Notes under the pieces: model-generated
Told to the model about the DNA's origin: nothing
The model's input: the letters and a program-made list of their open reading frames with translations, nothing else
The model's database searches: none
DNA from: Tessaracoccus flavescens
GTDB taxonomy: Bacteria > Actinomycetota > Actinomycetes > Propionibacteriales > Propionibacteriaceae
Direction: 5' to 3'
Length of the DNA stretch: 10,035 nucleotides
Assembly (NCBI GenBank): GCA_020741375.1
Contig: DYZF01000239.1
Span: forward strand, 1-10,035
Translations under genes and position numbers: made by a program
In this document: positions 1 to 6,451 of the stretch, in pieces
Numbering within the stretch: the stretch's first letter is position 1
Layout of the letters: every line of letters begins with the position of its first letter

Positions 1-132
1 AGCCTGGTCAACCTGGCCTGCGTACTTGCCGCCGGTCTTCTCGTCCACGAAATCGCCAGCCTGCTCAATGCCGGCCTCAATGCGATCTTCGTGCTGCTTG
101 GCGAGGTCGCCAGCCTTATCGAAAATTCCCAT
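1..132 (-). CDS. MT0933/Rv0909-like antitoxin family protein, C-terminus cut by window edge
   Basis: Read on the minus strand from an ATG at 132-130, the frame stays open to the window edge (44 codons). It starts MGIFDKAGDLAKQHEDRIEA and continues with a GDFVDEKTGGKYAGQVDQA-type segment. Small, charged, alanine/lysine/aspartate-rich proteins with a 'DKTGGKY' signature are the MT0933 antitoxin family (M. tuberculosis Rv0909), usually about 60-75 aa, so most of the protein is here. A good Shine-Dalgarno (AGAAGGGAG, 148-140) sits 7 nt upstream of the start. In M. tuberculosis the family member is paired with a toxin. Many actinobacteria carry stand-alone copies, and no toxin gene is visible here because the downstream side lies outside the window. 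An antitoxin role is therefore a family-based inference only. The gene is divergent from miaA. Confidence 0.75.
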   Translation of the reverse strand, partial: MGIFDKAGDLAKQHEDRIEAGIEQAGDFVDEKTGGKYAGQVDQA

Positions 133-150
133 GGGCGCACTCCCTTCTCT

Positions 151-165
151 TTGACAGTAGGTCAA
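151..165. promoter_or_regulatory. Short perfect inverted repeat TTGAC-N5-GTCAA between divergent genes
   Basis: The 84-bp gap between the antitoxin-like gene and miaA contains TTGAC (151-155), AGTAG, GTCAA (161-165), which is a perfect 5-bp inverted repeat. It includes a consensus-like -35 hexamer TTGACA on the plus strand (151-156), but no good -10 follows at 16-18 bp. On the minus strand, TACTGT (159-154) would make a plausible -10 for the antitoxin-like gene, without a good -35. It could be an operator or promoter part. The arms are short, so chance is possible. Confidence 0.3.
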
Positions 166-204
166 GGCCCATCTTGCCCCGAGTTCCCGGCTGGGGGAAG
201 GGTC

Positions 205-210
205 AAGGGA
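205..210 (+). promoter_or_regulatory. Ribosome binding site that favours the 217 start of miaA
   Basis: AAGGGA lies 6 nt upstream of the ATG at 217. The competing in-frame ATG at 250 has its nearest purine-rich stretch (GGAGG, 224-228) 21 nt away, which is too far. This favours 217 even though the conserved protein begins only at the residues following 250. Confidence 0.55.
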
Positions 211-216
211 AATCAC

Positions 217-1161
217 ATGCACCGGAGGCCGCATGGCACACTGGCCCACATGCTCCCGCTGATCGTGCTGGTCGGCCCGACCGCGTCGGGCAAGTCGAGC
301 CTCGCCGTCGATGTCGCGCTGACGTTGGCGTCGCGGGGACAGCCGGCCGAGGTGGTCAACGCGGACTCGATGCTGGTTTACCGGGGGATGGACATCGGCA
401 CCGCCAAACCCACGATGGACGAACGGCGCGGCGTTCCCCACCATCTCATCGACATCGCCGATGTCACGGAGCGGGCGTCGGTGGCCGACTTCCAAACACT
501 CGCCCGCGAAGTGATCGCTGATGTGCGCGAGCGCGGCGCGGTGCCGATCGTCGTCGGGGGATCGGCGCTCTACACCCGTGCGGTGACCGACCACTTCGAG
601 TTCCCCGGAGCCGACGAGGGTGTTCGCGCCAAGTGGGAGCAGCGGTTGGCAGACGTCGGCCCCTTTGCACTGCACGAAGAACTGCGGCGGCTGGCCCCGG
701 AGTCGGCCGCGAAGATCGAACCCGGCAACGGTCGGCGCACCGTACGCGCCCTTGAGGTGCTCGAACTGACCGGGGGCCACCGGCCGAGCATCCCGGAATG
801 GACCTACGCGTTGGAAGGGGTGCATCAGTTCGGGCTGGATCTCGATCGGGCCGTCCTGGATCAGCGGATCGATGAGCGGGTCGAGGAGATGTGGCGCCAG
901 GGTCTGGTCGGAGAGGTCGAAGGGCTCCTGCGGGTGGGGCTGCGCGAGGGCGTCACGGCGGTGCGTGCCATCGGCTACCGCCAGGTGGTGGATTTCTTGG
1001 ACGGGCACCTGACGGAGGAGGAGGCGAAGGCCGCGGTGCAGAAGGCCACAAGACGGTTCTTCCGCAAGCAGCTGGGCTGGTACCGCCGCGACCCACGGAT
1101 CGTATGGCTCGATGCCCTGGACCCCGGCAACGCCGAGCGGATTGTGTCGGAGATAGACTGA
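217..1161 (+). CDS. miaA: tRNA dimethylallyltransferase MiaA
   Basis: MiaA transfers the dimethylallyl group of DMAPP to N6 of adenosine 37 in tRNAs that read UNN codons, which stabilises codon-anticodon pairing. The 314-aa protein shows the P-loop GPTASGKS (residues 20-27), the substrate-binding segment DSMLVYRGMDIGTAKP, the GGSALY motif, RRTVRALEVLELTG, the GYRQV segment and a basic C-terminal helix around RRFFRKQLGWYRR. All are in MiaA order, and the length matches the family (about 300-315 aa). The open frame extends upstream to an ATG at 91, but that extension overlaps the divergent antitoxin-like gene and is not family-like. I chose 217 for its ribosome binding site; 250 (303 aa, MLPLIVLVGPT) is the alternative. 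The dapF start lies 31 nt after the stop, so the two are probably co-transcribed. Confidence 0.96.
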   Translation: MHRRPHGTLAHMLPLIVLVGPTASGKSSLAVDVALTLASRGQPAEVVNADSMLVYRGMDIGTAKPTMDERRGVPHHLIDIADVTERASVADFQTLAREVIADVRERGAVPIVVGGSALYTRAVTDHFEFPGADEGVRAKWEQRLADVGPFALHEELRRLAPESAAKIEPGNGRRTVRALEVLELTGGHRPSIPEWTYALEGVHQFGLDLDRAVLDQRIDERVEEMWRQGLVGEVEGLLRVGLREGVTAVRAIGYRQVVDFLDGHLTEEEAKAAVQKATRRFFRKQLGWYRRDPRIVWLDALDPGNAERIVSEID

Positions 1162-1192
1162 GGGAAATCGCCGCAGTGCCTGAGGAGGGATG

Positions 1193-2005
1193 ATGCGCAG
1201 GTTCAGCTTCCACAAGGGACACGCCACGCAAAACGACTTCATCATTCTCGATGACTCGTACGCGATGCACGAGATCCACCCCGAGTTCATCAAGGTGTTG
1301 TGCGACAGGCGGGCGGGCATCGGGGCCGACGGCGTCATCCGCGTCGTCAGGGCCTCCAGCATCCGCGAATGGGACGGCGACCCCACCATCTGGTTCATGG
1401 ATTACTACAACTCCGACGGGTCAGTCGCGGAGATGTGTGGCAACGGCTTGCGGGTGTTCGCGCGCTACCTCATCAACGAACAGTTGGTGGACACCGGATC
1501 CTTCGACGTCGCCACCCGCGCCGGTGTCAAGCATGTCGAACTGGGGCGCATCGGGCAGATCCGCGCACAGGTGGGCGCCGCCCGAATCATCGACGACGAG
1601 GTGCATATCTCGCACCAGGGCCAGTCGTGGCCGGCCACGAAGGTGGACGTGGGCAACCCCCACGCCGTCGTCTTCCTCGAGGGTGGGCTGGATGACCTGG
1701 ACCTCCACACGGGGCCGACGTGGCAGCCGGCGGACGTCTTCCCCGAGGGCGTCAACGTCGAGTTCATCGAGATCCTCGCGCCGGGCAAGCTCCGGATGCG
1801 GGTGCATGAGCGTGGATCCGGAGAGACCCGCAGCTGCGGAACGGGCGTCGTGGCGGCGGCACGCGCCTACCGCGAACGCACCGGATACGACGGCGATGTG
1901 GAGGTCACGGTGCCGGGCGGTGACCTCTCCGTCGAGTTCGACGGCGAGGACGCCACGCTGACCGGCCCCGCGGTGATTATCGCTCGTGGCGAATACTGGC
2001 TCTAG
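1193..2005 (+). CDS. dapF: Diaminopimelate epimerase DapF
   Basis: DapF interconverts LL- and meso-diaminopimelate, the last-but-one step to lysine and the source of the peptidoglycan cross-linking residue, by a PLP-independent two-cysteine mechanism. Both catalytic cysteines are present: Cys82 in NSDGSVAEMCGNGLR and Cys215 in GSGETRSCGTG. The substrate-contact elements HATQNDF (near residue 15) and GNPHAV (154-159) are also intact. At 270 aa it has the usual length. Two adjacent ATGs occur at 1190 and 1193. The strong Shine-Dalgarno GAGGAGGG (1182-1189) abuts the first and is correctly spaced only for the second, so 1193 is preferred. It lies 31 nt behind miaA with no terminator between them. 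A miaA-dapF pairing followed by hflX is a common actinobacterial gene order. Confidence 0.97.
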   Translation: MRRFSFHKGHATQNDFIILDDSYAMHEIHPEFIKVLCDRRAGIGADGVIRVVRASSIREWDGDPTIWFMDYYNSDGSVAEMCGNGLRVFARYLINEQLVDTGSFDVATRAGVKHVELGRIGQIRAQVGAARIIDDEVHISHQGQSWPATKVDVGNPHAVVFLEGGLDDLDLHTGPTWQPADVFPEGVNVEFIEILAPGKLRMRVHERGSGETRSCGTGVVAAARAYRERTGYDGDVEVTVPGGDLSVEFDGEDATLTGPAVIIARGEYWL

Positions 2006-2014
2006 TTATCCACA
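2006..2014 (+). promoter_or_regulatory. Perfect DnaA box (TTATCCACA) after dapF
   Basis: TTATCCACA begins the base after the dapF stop codon and is identical to the high-affinity consensus DnaA box. It lies in the short gap before hflX, about 50-60 bp upstream of the candidate hflX transcription start. A 9-mer with six A/T positions is expected only rarely by chance in 10 kb of such GC-rich DNA. No second box was noticed close by, so it does not look like a replication origin. It could titrate DnaA or regulate hflX. Function is inferred from sequence identity only. Confidence 0.5.
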
Positions 2015-2030
2015 ATCGCCATGTCTGGCC

Positions 2031-2059
2031 TTGGTGGAGTTGCCGCCGGCTGGAACAAT
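2031..2059 (+). promoter_or_regulatory. Candidate promoter for hflX, possibly leaderless
   Basis: TTGGTG (2031-2036) and AACAAT (2054-2059) are separated by exactly 17 bp. They match the -35 consensus at 3 of 6 and the -10 consensus at 4 of 6. Transcription would start at about 2066-2069, which coincides with the in-frame ATG at 2069. That fits a leaderless mRNA, which is common in actinobacteria, and explains why neither hflX start candidate has a Shine-Dalgarno sequence. Confidence 0.4.
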
Positions 2060-2068
2060 GGCCAGACG

Positions 2069-3472
2069 ATGAACGATACGTATCCCGAACTCGATGTCCT
2101 CGATCACGACGGTGACCAAGAAGATCTTGCCGCACGGCACTCGCTGCGCCGTGTTGCCGGCATGCGCACCGAACTGGAGGACATCTCCGAGGTCGAGTAT
2201 CGCCAGCTCCGCCTAGAGCGCGTCGTCTTGGTCAGCGTCTGGACCAGCGGGTCTCAGGAAGACGCCGACAACGCCATGGCAGAGCTCAAGCTGCTGGCCG
2301 AAACTGCAGGGTCCGAGGTGCTGGAGGCGCTCGTGCAGCGCCGCTCAAGCCCGGATCCGGCCACGTACATCGGTCGCGGCAAGGTGGAGGAGGTCGCGGA
2401 AGTGGTGCAGGCCACCGGGGCAGACACCGTCATCTGCGATGGCGAGTTGGAGCCGGCACAGCTGCGCAACCTCGAAGACCGGATCAAGGTCAAGGTGGTG
2501 GACCGGACTGCACTGATCCTCGACATCTTCGCCCAACACGCCAAGAGCGCCGAGGGCAAGGCCCAAGTGGAGCTGGCGCAGCTGCAGTACCTGAAGCAGC
2601 GGCTTCGTGGTTGGGGCGGCAACCTGTCGCGTCAGGCTGGTGGTCGCGCCGCGGGCGGTGCCGGTATCGGTGGCCGCGGCCCGGGTGAAACCAAGATCGA
2701 GACGGATCGTCGCCGCATCCACACGAGGATCGCCCAGCTGCGACGCAAGCTCCGCGATATGGATGCCACCCGCGAGGGCAAGCGGGCGGAGCGCCGTCGC
2801 AATCAGGTGCCGTCGGTGGCCATCGTCGGCTATACGAACGCCGGCAAGTCGTCGCTGCTCAACAGGCTCACCGGGGCAGGGGTGCTGGTGGAGGACGCAC
2901 TGTTCGCCACCCTGGATCCCACCACCCGTCGCACAGAGACGGCCGACGGCCGCGTCTACACGCTCACAGATACCGTCGGCTTCGTCCGCCACCTCCCACA
3001 CGATCTGGTGGAAGCCTTCCGCTCCACGCTGGAGGAGTCTGCTCAAGCAGACCTGCTGCTGCACGTCGTCGATGCGTCAGACGCAGACCCGGAGGGGCAA
3101 ATCGCCGCCGTTCGCACCGTGCTGAACGAAATCGACGCCAGCAATGTTCGTGAGCTGCTGGTCCTCAACAAGGCCGACGTGGCCGACGCCACCACCGTCA
3201 TGGCGCTGCGTGCCAACCATCCGGACGCCATCCTGGTGTCGGCACGCACCGGTCGCGGCATCGATACCTTGCTGGCTGCCATCGACGAGGCCCTGCCTCG
3301 GCCGGAAATCTCGGTGACCGTGCTCATTCCTTATGAGCGTGGGGATCTGGTGGACAAGATCCACAAGACTGCGGTGATCGAATCGCTCGAACACACCGAG
3401 GGCGGCACCCTCGTCTCGGCGCGGGTCCGGGCCGGATTGGCCGACGAACTCGCCGCCTACAGCCATGGCTGA
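2069..3472 (+). CDS. hflX: Ribosome-associated GTPase HflX
   Basis: HflX is a translational GTPase-family protein that binds the 50S subunit and splits or rescues stalled ribosomes under stress such as heat or macrolide exposure. From the 2069 ATG it has 467 aa. The HflX N-terminal domain includes EYRQLRLERVVLV, the conserved DPATYIGRGK and VICDGEL segments, and DRTALILDIFAQHA. A glycine/arginine-rich linker follows (RQAGGRAAGGAGIGGRGPGE), then a coiled-coil-like basic helix. The G domain has G1 GYTNAGKS (254-261), the G2-region FATLDPTT, G3 DTVGF (301-305), G4 NKAD (367-370) and G5 SAR (391-393). An upstream in-frame ATG at 2021 would add 16 residues; I prefer 2069 because of the candidate leaderless promoter and because MNDTYPELD resembles actinobacterial HflX N-termini. 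The 3' end overlaps the helicase gene by 8 nt. Confidence 0.96.
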   Translation: MNDTYPELDVLDHDGDQEDLAARHSLRRVAGMRTELEDISEVEYRQLRLERVVLVSVWTSGSQEDADNAMAELKLLAETAGSEVLEALVQRRSSPDPATYIGRGKVEEVAEVVQATGADTVICDGELEPAQLRNLEDRIKVKVVDRTALILDIFAQHAKSAEGKAQVELAQLQYLKQRLRGWGGNLSRQAGGRAAGGAGIGGRGPGETKIETDRRRIHTRIAQLRRKLRDMDATREGKRAERRRNQVPSVAIVGYTNAGKSSLLNRLTGAGVLVEDALFATLDPTTRRTETADGRVYTLTDTVGFVRHLPHDLVEAFRSTLEESAQADLLLHVVDASDADPEGQIAAVRTVLNEIDASNVRELLVLNKADVADATTVMALRANHPDAILVSARTGRGIDTLLAAIDEALPRPEISVTVLIPYERGDLVDKIHKTAVIESLEHTEGGTLVSARVRAGLADELAAYSHG

Positions 3473-5456
3473 TCCGCACGCGATTCTCGCCAGCGCGGTC
3501 GGTGGTATCCACGGCGAGTCCCGTCCCGGCCAAGACCTGATGGTCGAGGCCGTCGCGGATGCCATCGAATCGGGGGTCCACCTGCTCGTGCAGGCCGGCA
3601 CCGGTACCGGTAAGTCGCTGGGCTACCTCGCCCCCGCGCTGGCCACCTGCGTCGCCTCCGACGAGCGGGTGATCGTCGCCACCGCCACGCTGGCGCTGCA
3701 GGCGCAGCTGGCCACGAAAGACATCCCCACCGCACTGGATGCCGTGGAGGCGGTGACGGGCAAGCGGCCGAAGGCCGCGATCCTGAAGGGCCGCACCAAC
3801 TACGCCTGCCTCTATCGGTCCCGCCAAGGGGTGGATCCGGAGCAGGATTCCCTCCTCGGGGCGGCCGCCATGGCGGAGGCCGTGGCGCATTCCAAGGCGG
3901 ACGACGTCAGCAAGCTGGGCGCGGAGGTGATGGCCCTGCGCGAATGGGTGGAGGAGGAGGCGGCCAACGGCGGCATCGCCGACCGCGACGACGCGCCCAC
4001 GCACACCGCCCGGGGCTGGCAGCAGGTCTCTATCCCCACTCGGGAATGCCTCGGCGTGGCGGCCTGCCCCTTCGGCTCCGAGTGCTTCGTCGAAGCGTCC
4101 CGCGAGCGGGCCAAGGACGCGCAACTGGTTGTCACAAACCACGCCCTCCTGGCGATCAACGCGATGCACGGTGGCACCGTCCTGCCGGAGCACGCCGCCC
4201 TCATCGTCGATGAAGCCCACGAACTTGTCAGCCGCATCACCACGGCCGCTACCGACGAGCTCACCCCGGGCATGATCGACCGCACCGCCCGGCGCGTTCT
4301 CGGCTGGCTCGACGACGATCTGGGCGTCGACTTCCTCGACCAATCCGACGCGATCAAACAGGCACTGGCGGAGTCCGACGTCAGCCGGATCACCTCCGCC
4401 ACCGCACCGCTGGTCTACGCGGCGGCCGTCCTGCGCGATGTCACGCGCAAGGTGGTCAGCGAACTGGGCAAGGTCACCGACGATCCGGAACGCACGCAGG
4501 CGACGGCCGCCGTCAAGGACATCTTCGACGTCGCGGAGCGGATCGTGAAGCTGAAGGACGACGACGTCGTCTGGGTCACCGAATCTGAGGTCATGGGCCG
4601 CGCCGCCTACGTCGCCCCCCTCGACGTGGCCAGTTTGCTCCACGACAAGGTCTTCGGCGAGACCACCACCATTCTCACGTCGGCGACGCTGGCCCTTGGC
4701 GGCACATTCGAGCCGGCGGCCGCCTCCGTCGGGCTCCGTCGCTCCGACCGCATCGACGGCGATGACGAACCGGACAACGAGTTCGCCTGGCGCGGTGTCG
4801 ATGTTGGTTCGCCGTTCGACTACCGCAAGCAAGGCATCCTCTACGTCGCACGCAAACTCCCCGATCCCGGTCGCGACGGGCTGTCGGACGCCACGCTGGC
4901 CGAGATCGCCCAGCTCATGTGGGCCGCGGAAGGCCGCACGCTGGGGCTGTTCGCCTCACGTCGCGCCGCTGAGCAGGCAGCCGAGTACGTGCGCCGGGAG
5001 GTGCCCAACCTGTCACTGCTGTGCCAGGGAGACGCCCAACTCTCCGAGCTGACGCGCCGGTTCTTGGCCGAACCGGAGACGTCCCTGTTCGGCACGATGT
5101 CGCTCTGGCAAGGCGTGGACGTGCCCGGCGAAACGTGCCAGTTGGTGATCATCGACAAGATCCCCTTCCCCCGTCCGGACGACCCCCTCATGCAGGCGCG
5201 CAAGAAGGCCGTCGATGATGCCGGGGGCAACGGTTTCATGTCGGTGGCCGCCACCCACGCGGCGTTGCTGTTGGCTCAGGGGGCCGGCCGTCTCATCCGG
5301 CGCAGCGAAGATCGGGGAGTGGTTGCCGTCTTGGATCCACGGCTGGTGACCAAACGCTACGGATCCTTCCTGAAATCGTCACTGCCAGATTTCTGGATGA
5401 CCACCGACGGCGACATCGCCGTTCAAGCGCTGCGCCGGCTCCGGGGCGCTGAGTAA
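3465..5456 (+). CDS. DinG/XPD-like Fe-S superfamily 2 ATP-dependent DNA helicase
   Basis: The 663-aa protein has the motifs of DinG/YoaA/XPD-type 5'-3' helicases, which unwind forked DNA, D-loops and R-loops during repair and replication conflict. Walker A AGTGTGKS is at 44-51, the DEAH box at 249-252, SATL at 406-409, LWQGVDVPG near 548-555 and motif VI QGAGRLIRR at 605-613. Four cysteines placed between motifs I and II (C115 in NYACLY, C195, C201, C207) match the 4Fe-4S ligands of this family, so the cluster domain appears intact. No exonuclease domain is fused at the N-terminus. The start codon lies inside the hflX end (ATGGCTGA shared) and has no Shine-Dalgarno, which suggests translational coupling to hflX. 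No LexA box was found upstream. The gene is convergent with lexA. It could be called dinG or yoaA-like; I leave the symbol empty because orthology cannot be settled by reading. Confidence 0.93.
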   Translation: MADPHAILASAVGGIHGESRPGQDLMVEAVADAIESGVHLLVQAGTGTGKSLGYLAPALATCVASDERVIVATATLALQAQLATKDIPTALDAVEAVTGKRPKAAILKGRTNYACLYRSRQGVDPEQDSLLGAAAMAEAVAHSKADDVSKLGAEVMALREWVEEEAANGGIADRDDAPTHTARGWQQVSIPTRECLGVAACPFGSECFVEASRERAKDAQLVVTNHALLAINAMHGGTVLPEHAALIVDEAHELVSRITTAATDELTPGMIDRTARRVLGWLDDDLGVDFLDQSDAIKQALAESDVSRITSATAPLVYAAAVLRDVTRKVVSELGKVTDDPERTQATAAVKDIFDVAERIVKLKDDDVVWVTESEVMGRAAYVAPLDVASLLHDKVFGETTTILTSATLALGGTFEPAAASVGLRRSDRIDGDDEPDNEFAWRGVDVGSPFDYRKQGILYVARKLPDPGRDGLSDATLAEIAQLMWAAEGRTLGLFASRRAAEQAAEYVRREVPNLSLLCQGDAQLSELTRRFLAEPETSLFGTMSLWQGVDVPGETCQLVIIDKIPFPRPDDPLMQARKKAVDDAGGNGFMSVAATHAALLLAQGAGRLIRRSEDRGVVAVLDPRLVTKRYGSFLKSSLPDFWMTTDGDIAVQALRRLRGAE

Positions 5457-5504
5457 CGGAGCCGACGACGCCCTGTTGAAGGGGCAGAAGCGGAGTAGGG
5501 GCGG
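5457..5504. other. Convergent gap between helicase gene and lexA, no clear terminator
   Basis: These 48 bp separate two stop codons facing each other. A weak imperfect hairpin can be drawn (CCCT-GTTGA-AGGG) but without a T-tract on either side. I do not call it a terminator. Read-through from either gene would make antisense RNA to the other. Confidence 0.4.
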
Positions 5505-6242
5505 TCAGAGTTTACGCATGACGGCCACAACCTTGCCCATGATGCGGGCATGGGTGCCGTCGATGGGGGAGTAGCGCTCGTTGTGCGGCAGCAGCCAGAT
5601 CTGGCCGTCCTTGCGCTTGAAGGTCTTGACCGTTGCCTCATCGTCGAGCAACGCGGCGACGATGTCGCCGTTGACCGCATCGGTCTGCTGACGCACCACC
5701 ACCCAATCGCCCTCGCAGATGGCCGCGTCGATCATGGAATCGCCCTTGACCTCCAACATGAAGACCTGGCCGTCGCCCACGAGCTGCTTCGGTAGCGCGA
5801 ACACGTCGGAAACCTGCTCCTCGGCCAAGATCGGCCCGCCGGCAGCAATGCGCCCGATCAGGGGAGCGGTGACGGACGTAGGCGAGGCGTCGTAGGTCTG
5901 CTCCGACGGCATCTCGTCTTCGCCGGGGAGCGTGACGACGACGGCTCGCGGCCGATTCGGGTCTCGACGGAGGAAGCCCTTGTCCTCCAGCACCTTCATC
6001 TGGTGCGAGACGCTGGACGTGGACGCGAGCCCGGCCTGACGCGCCACCTCACGGATGCTCGGCGGGTAGCCCACTTCCTCGATGGAGCGCTTGATGACCT
6101 GCAGGATCGCCACCTGGCGAGAGGTGAGGCCGTGGGTGTCCTCCACGCTATCGGGCAGAGGCCGGATGTTGCCCAGCTCGGCCTCGAGCTCAGCGTTGGT
6201 GGGGCGGCCCCTGCGGGGGCGGTTCGAATCATCAGCAGCCAT
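5505..6242 (-). CDS. lexA: SOS repressor LexA
   Basis: LexA represses DNA-damage genes and is inactivated when RecA filaments stimulate its self-cleavage. The 245-aa protein has a basic N-terminal extension of about 35 residues (RPRRGRPT), typical of actinobacterial LexA. The winged helix-turn-helix spans about 38-100, with recognition helix [19 protein letters not shown] hinge follows, then the S24 peptidase domain. The cleavage site is Ala134-Gly135 in [13 protein letters not shown], the nucleophile is Ser169 in KGDSMIDA, and the general base is Lys206 in [10 protein letters not shown]. All are intact, so it should be cleavable. The ATG at 6242 has AGGGTG 5 nt upstream. A perfect GAAC-N4-GTTC operator sits about 22 bp before the start codon, so autorepression is expected. 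The gene is divergent from the SOS-type small membrane protein gene at 6452. Confidence 0.98.
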   Translation of the reverse strand: MAADDSNRPRRGRPTNAELEAELGNIRPLPDSVEDTHGLTSRQVAILQVIKRSIEEVGYPPSIREVARQAGLASTSSVSHQMKVLEDKGFLRRDPNRPRAVVVTLPGEDEMPSEQTYDASPTSVTAPLIGRIAAGGPILAEEQVSDVFALPKQLVGDGQVFMLEVKGDSMIDAAICEGDWVVVRQQTDAVNGDIVAALLDDEATVKTFKRKDGQIWLLPHNERYSPIDGTHARIMGKVVAVMRKL

Positions 6243-6263
6243 GGGTTCACCCTAGCGCCAGAG

Positions 6264-6279
6264 GTGAACGTGTGTTCGA
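6264..6279. promoter_or_regulatory. LexA box 1 (lexA side)
   Basis: GTGAACGTGTGTTCGA contains the exact GAAC-N4-GTTC core of the Gram-positive LexA operator. It agrees with the mycobacterial consensus TCGAAC-N4-GTTCGA except at the first two bases. It lies 22 bp upstream of the lexA start codon, which is the expected autoregulatory position. Confidence 0.9.
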
Positions 6280-6286
6280 TATGTGG

Positions 6287-6370
6287 CGGCGTGTTGCAGG
6301 GCGCTCAGAAAATGTCAGTGGTCGTTGGTGGACTCATGCTTAGTGGAGCACGCACCCGTGCAACACGCCG
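6287..6370. repeat. 12-bp perfect inverted repeat in the lexA divergent region
   Basis: CGGCGTGTTGCA (6287-6298) is the exact reverse complement of TGCAACACGCCG (6359-6370), with a 60-bp spacer. Each arm sits just inside a LexA box: 7 bp from box 1 on the left and 1 bp from box 2 on the right. Reading outwards in either direction therefore gives TGCAACACGCCG followed by a TCGAAC-type half-site. The arms themselves are not LexA operators. They may be binding sites for another regulator or remnants of a duplicated promoter. Confidence 0.75.
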
Positions 6371-6371
6371 T

Positions 6372-6387
6372 TCGAACAAGTGTTTGA
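6372..6387. promoter_or_regulatory. LexA box 2 (upstream of the SOS membrane protein gene)
   Basis: TCGAACAAGTGTTTGA matches the actinobacterial LexA operator TCGAAC-N4-GTTCGA at all but one defined position (GTTT in place of GTTC). It overlaps the candidate -35 hexamer at 6384-6389, so LexA bound here would block RNA polymerase. Confidence 0.82.
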
Positions 6388-6412
6388 ATGGTCCGAGAAA
6401 TCGCGCTAGTGT
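6384..6412 (+). promoter_or_regulatory. Candidate promoter of the SOS membrane protein gene
   Basis: TTGAAT (6384-6389) and TAGTGT (6407-6412) are exactly 17 bp apart and fit a sigma-A promoter with a TANNNT -10. The predicted transcription start is about 6418-6420, giving a leader of roughly 32 nt. LexA box 2 covers the -35 and LexA box 3 covers the start site, a geometry expected for tight repression. Confidence 0.6.
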
Positions 6413-6416
6413 TCTA

Positions 6417-6432
6417 TCGAACAGATGTTCTA
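6417..6432. promoter_or_regulatory. LexA box 3 (at the transcription start of the SOS membrane protein gene)
   Basis: TCGAACAGATGTTCTA has a perfect GAAC-N4-GTTC core and matches the wider consensus except in the last two bases. It covers the predicted transcription start of the gene at 6452, 20 bp before its start codon. Confidence 0.9.
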
Positions 6433-6451
6433 GCGATCGAAAGGGGTCACC

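Noticed and set aside
91..216. Extension of MiaA to the ATG at 91 (356 aa)
   Set aside because: It would overlap the divergent antitoxin-like gene, exceed the family length and lack a ribosome binding site. The residues are not MiaA-like.
2006..2014. Replication origin at the DnaA box
   Set aside because: A single box with no cluster, no AT-rich unwinding region and no dnaA/dnaN neighbours.
3324..4832. A 502-codon open frame on the minus strand opposite hflX and the helicase
   Set aside because: It is compositionally an Arg/Gly/Val-rich shadow of high-GC codons and overlaps two clearly identified genes.
5457..5504. Bidirectional terminator between the helicase gene and lexA
   Set aside because: Only a 4-bp imperfect stem is available, with no T-tract on either strand.
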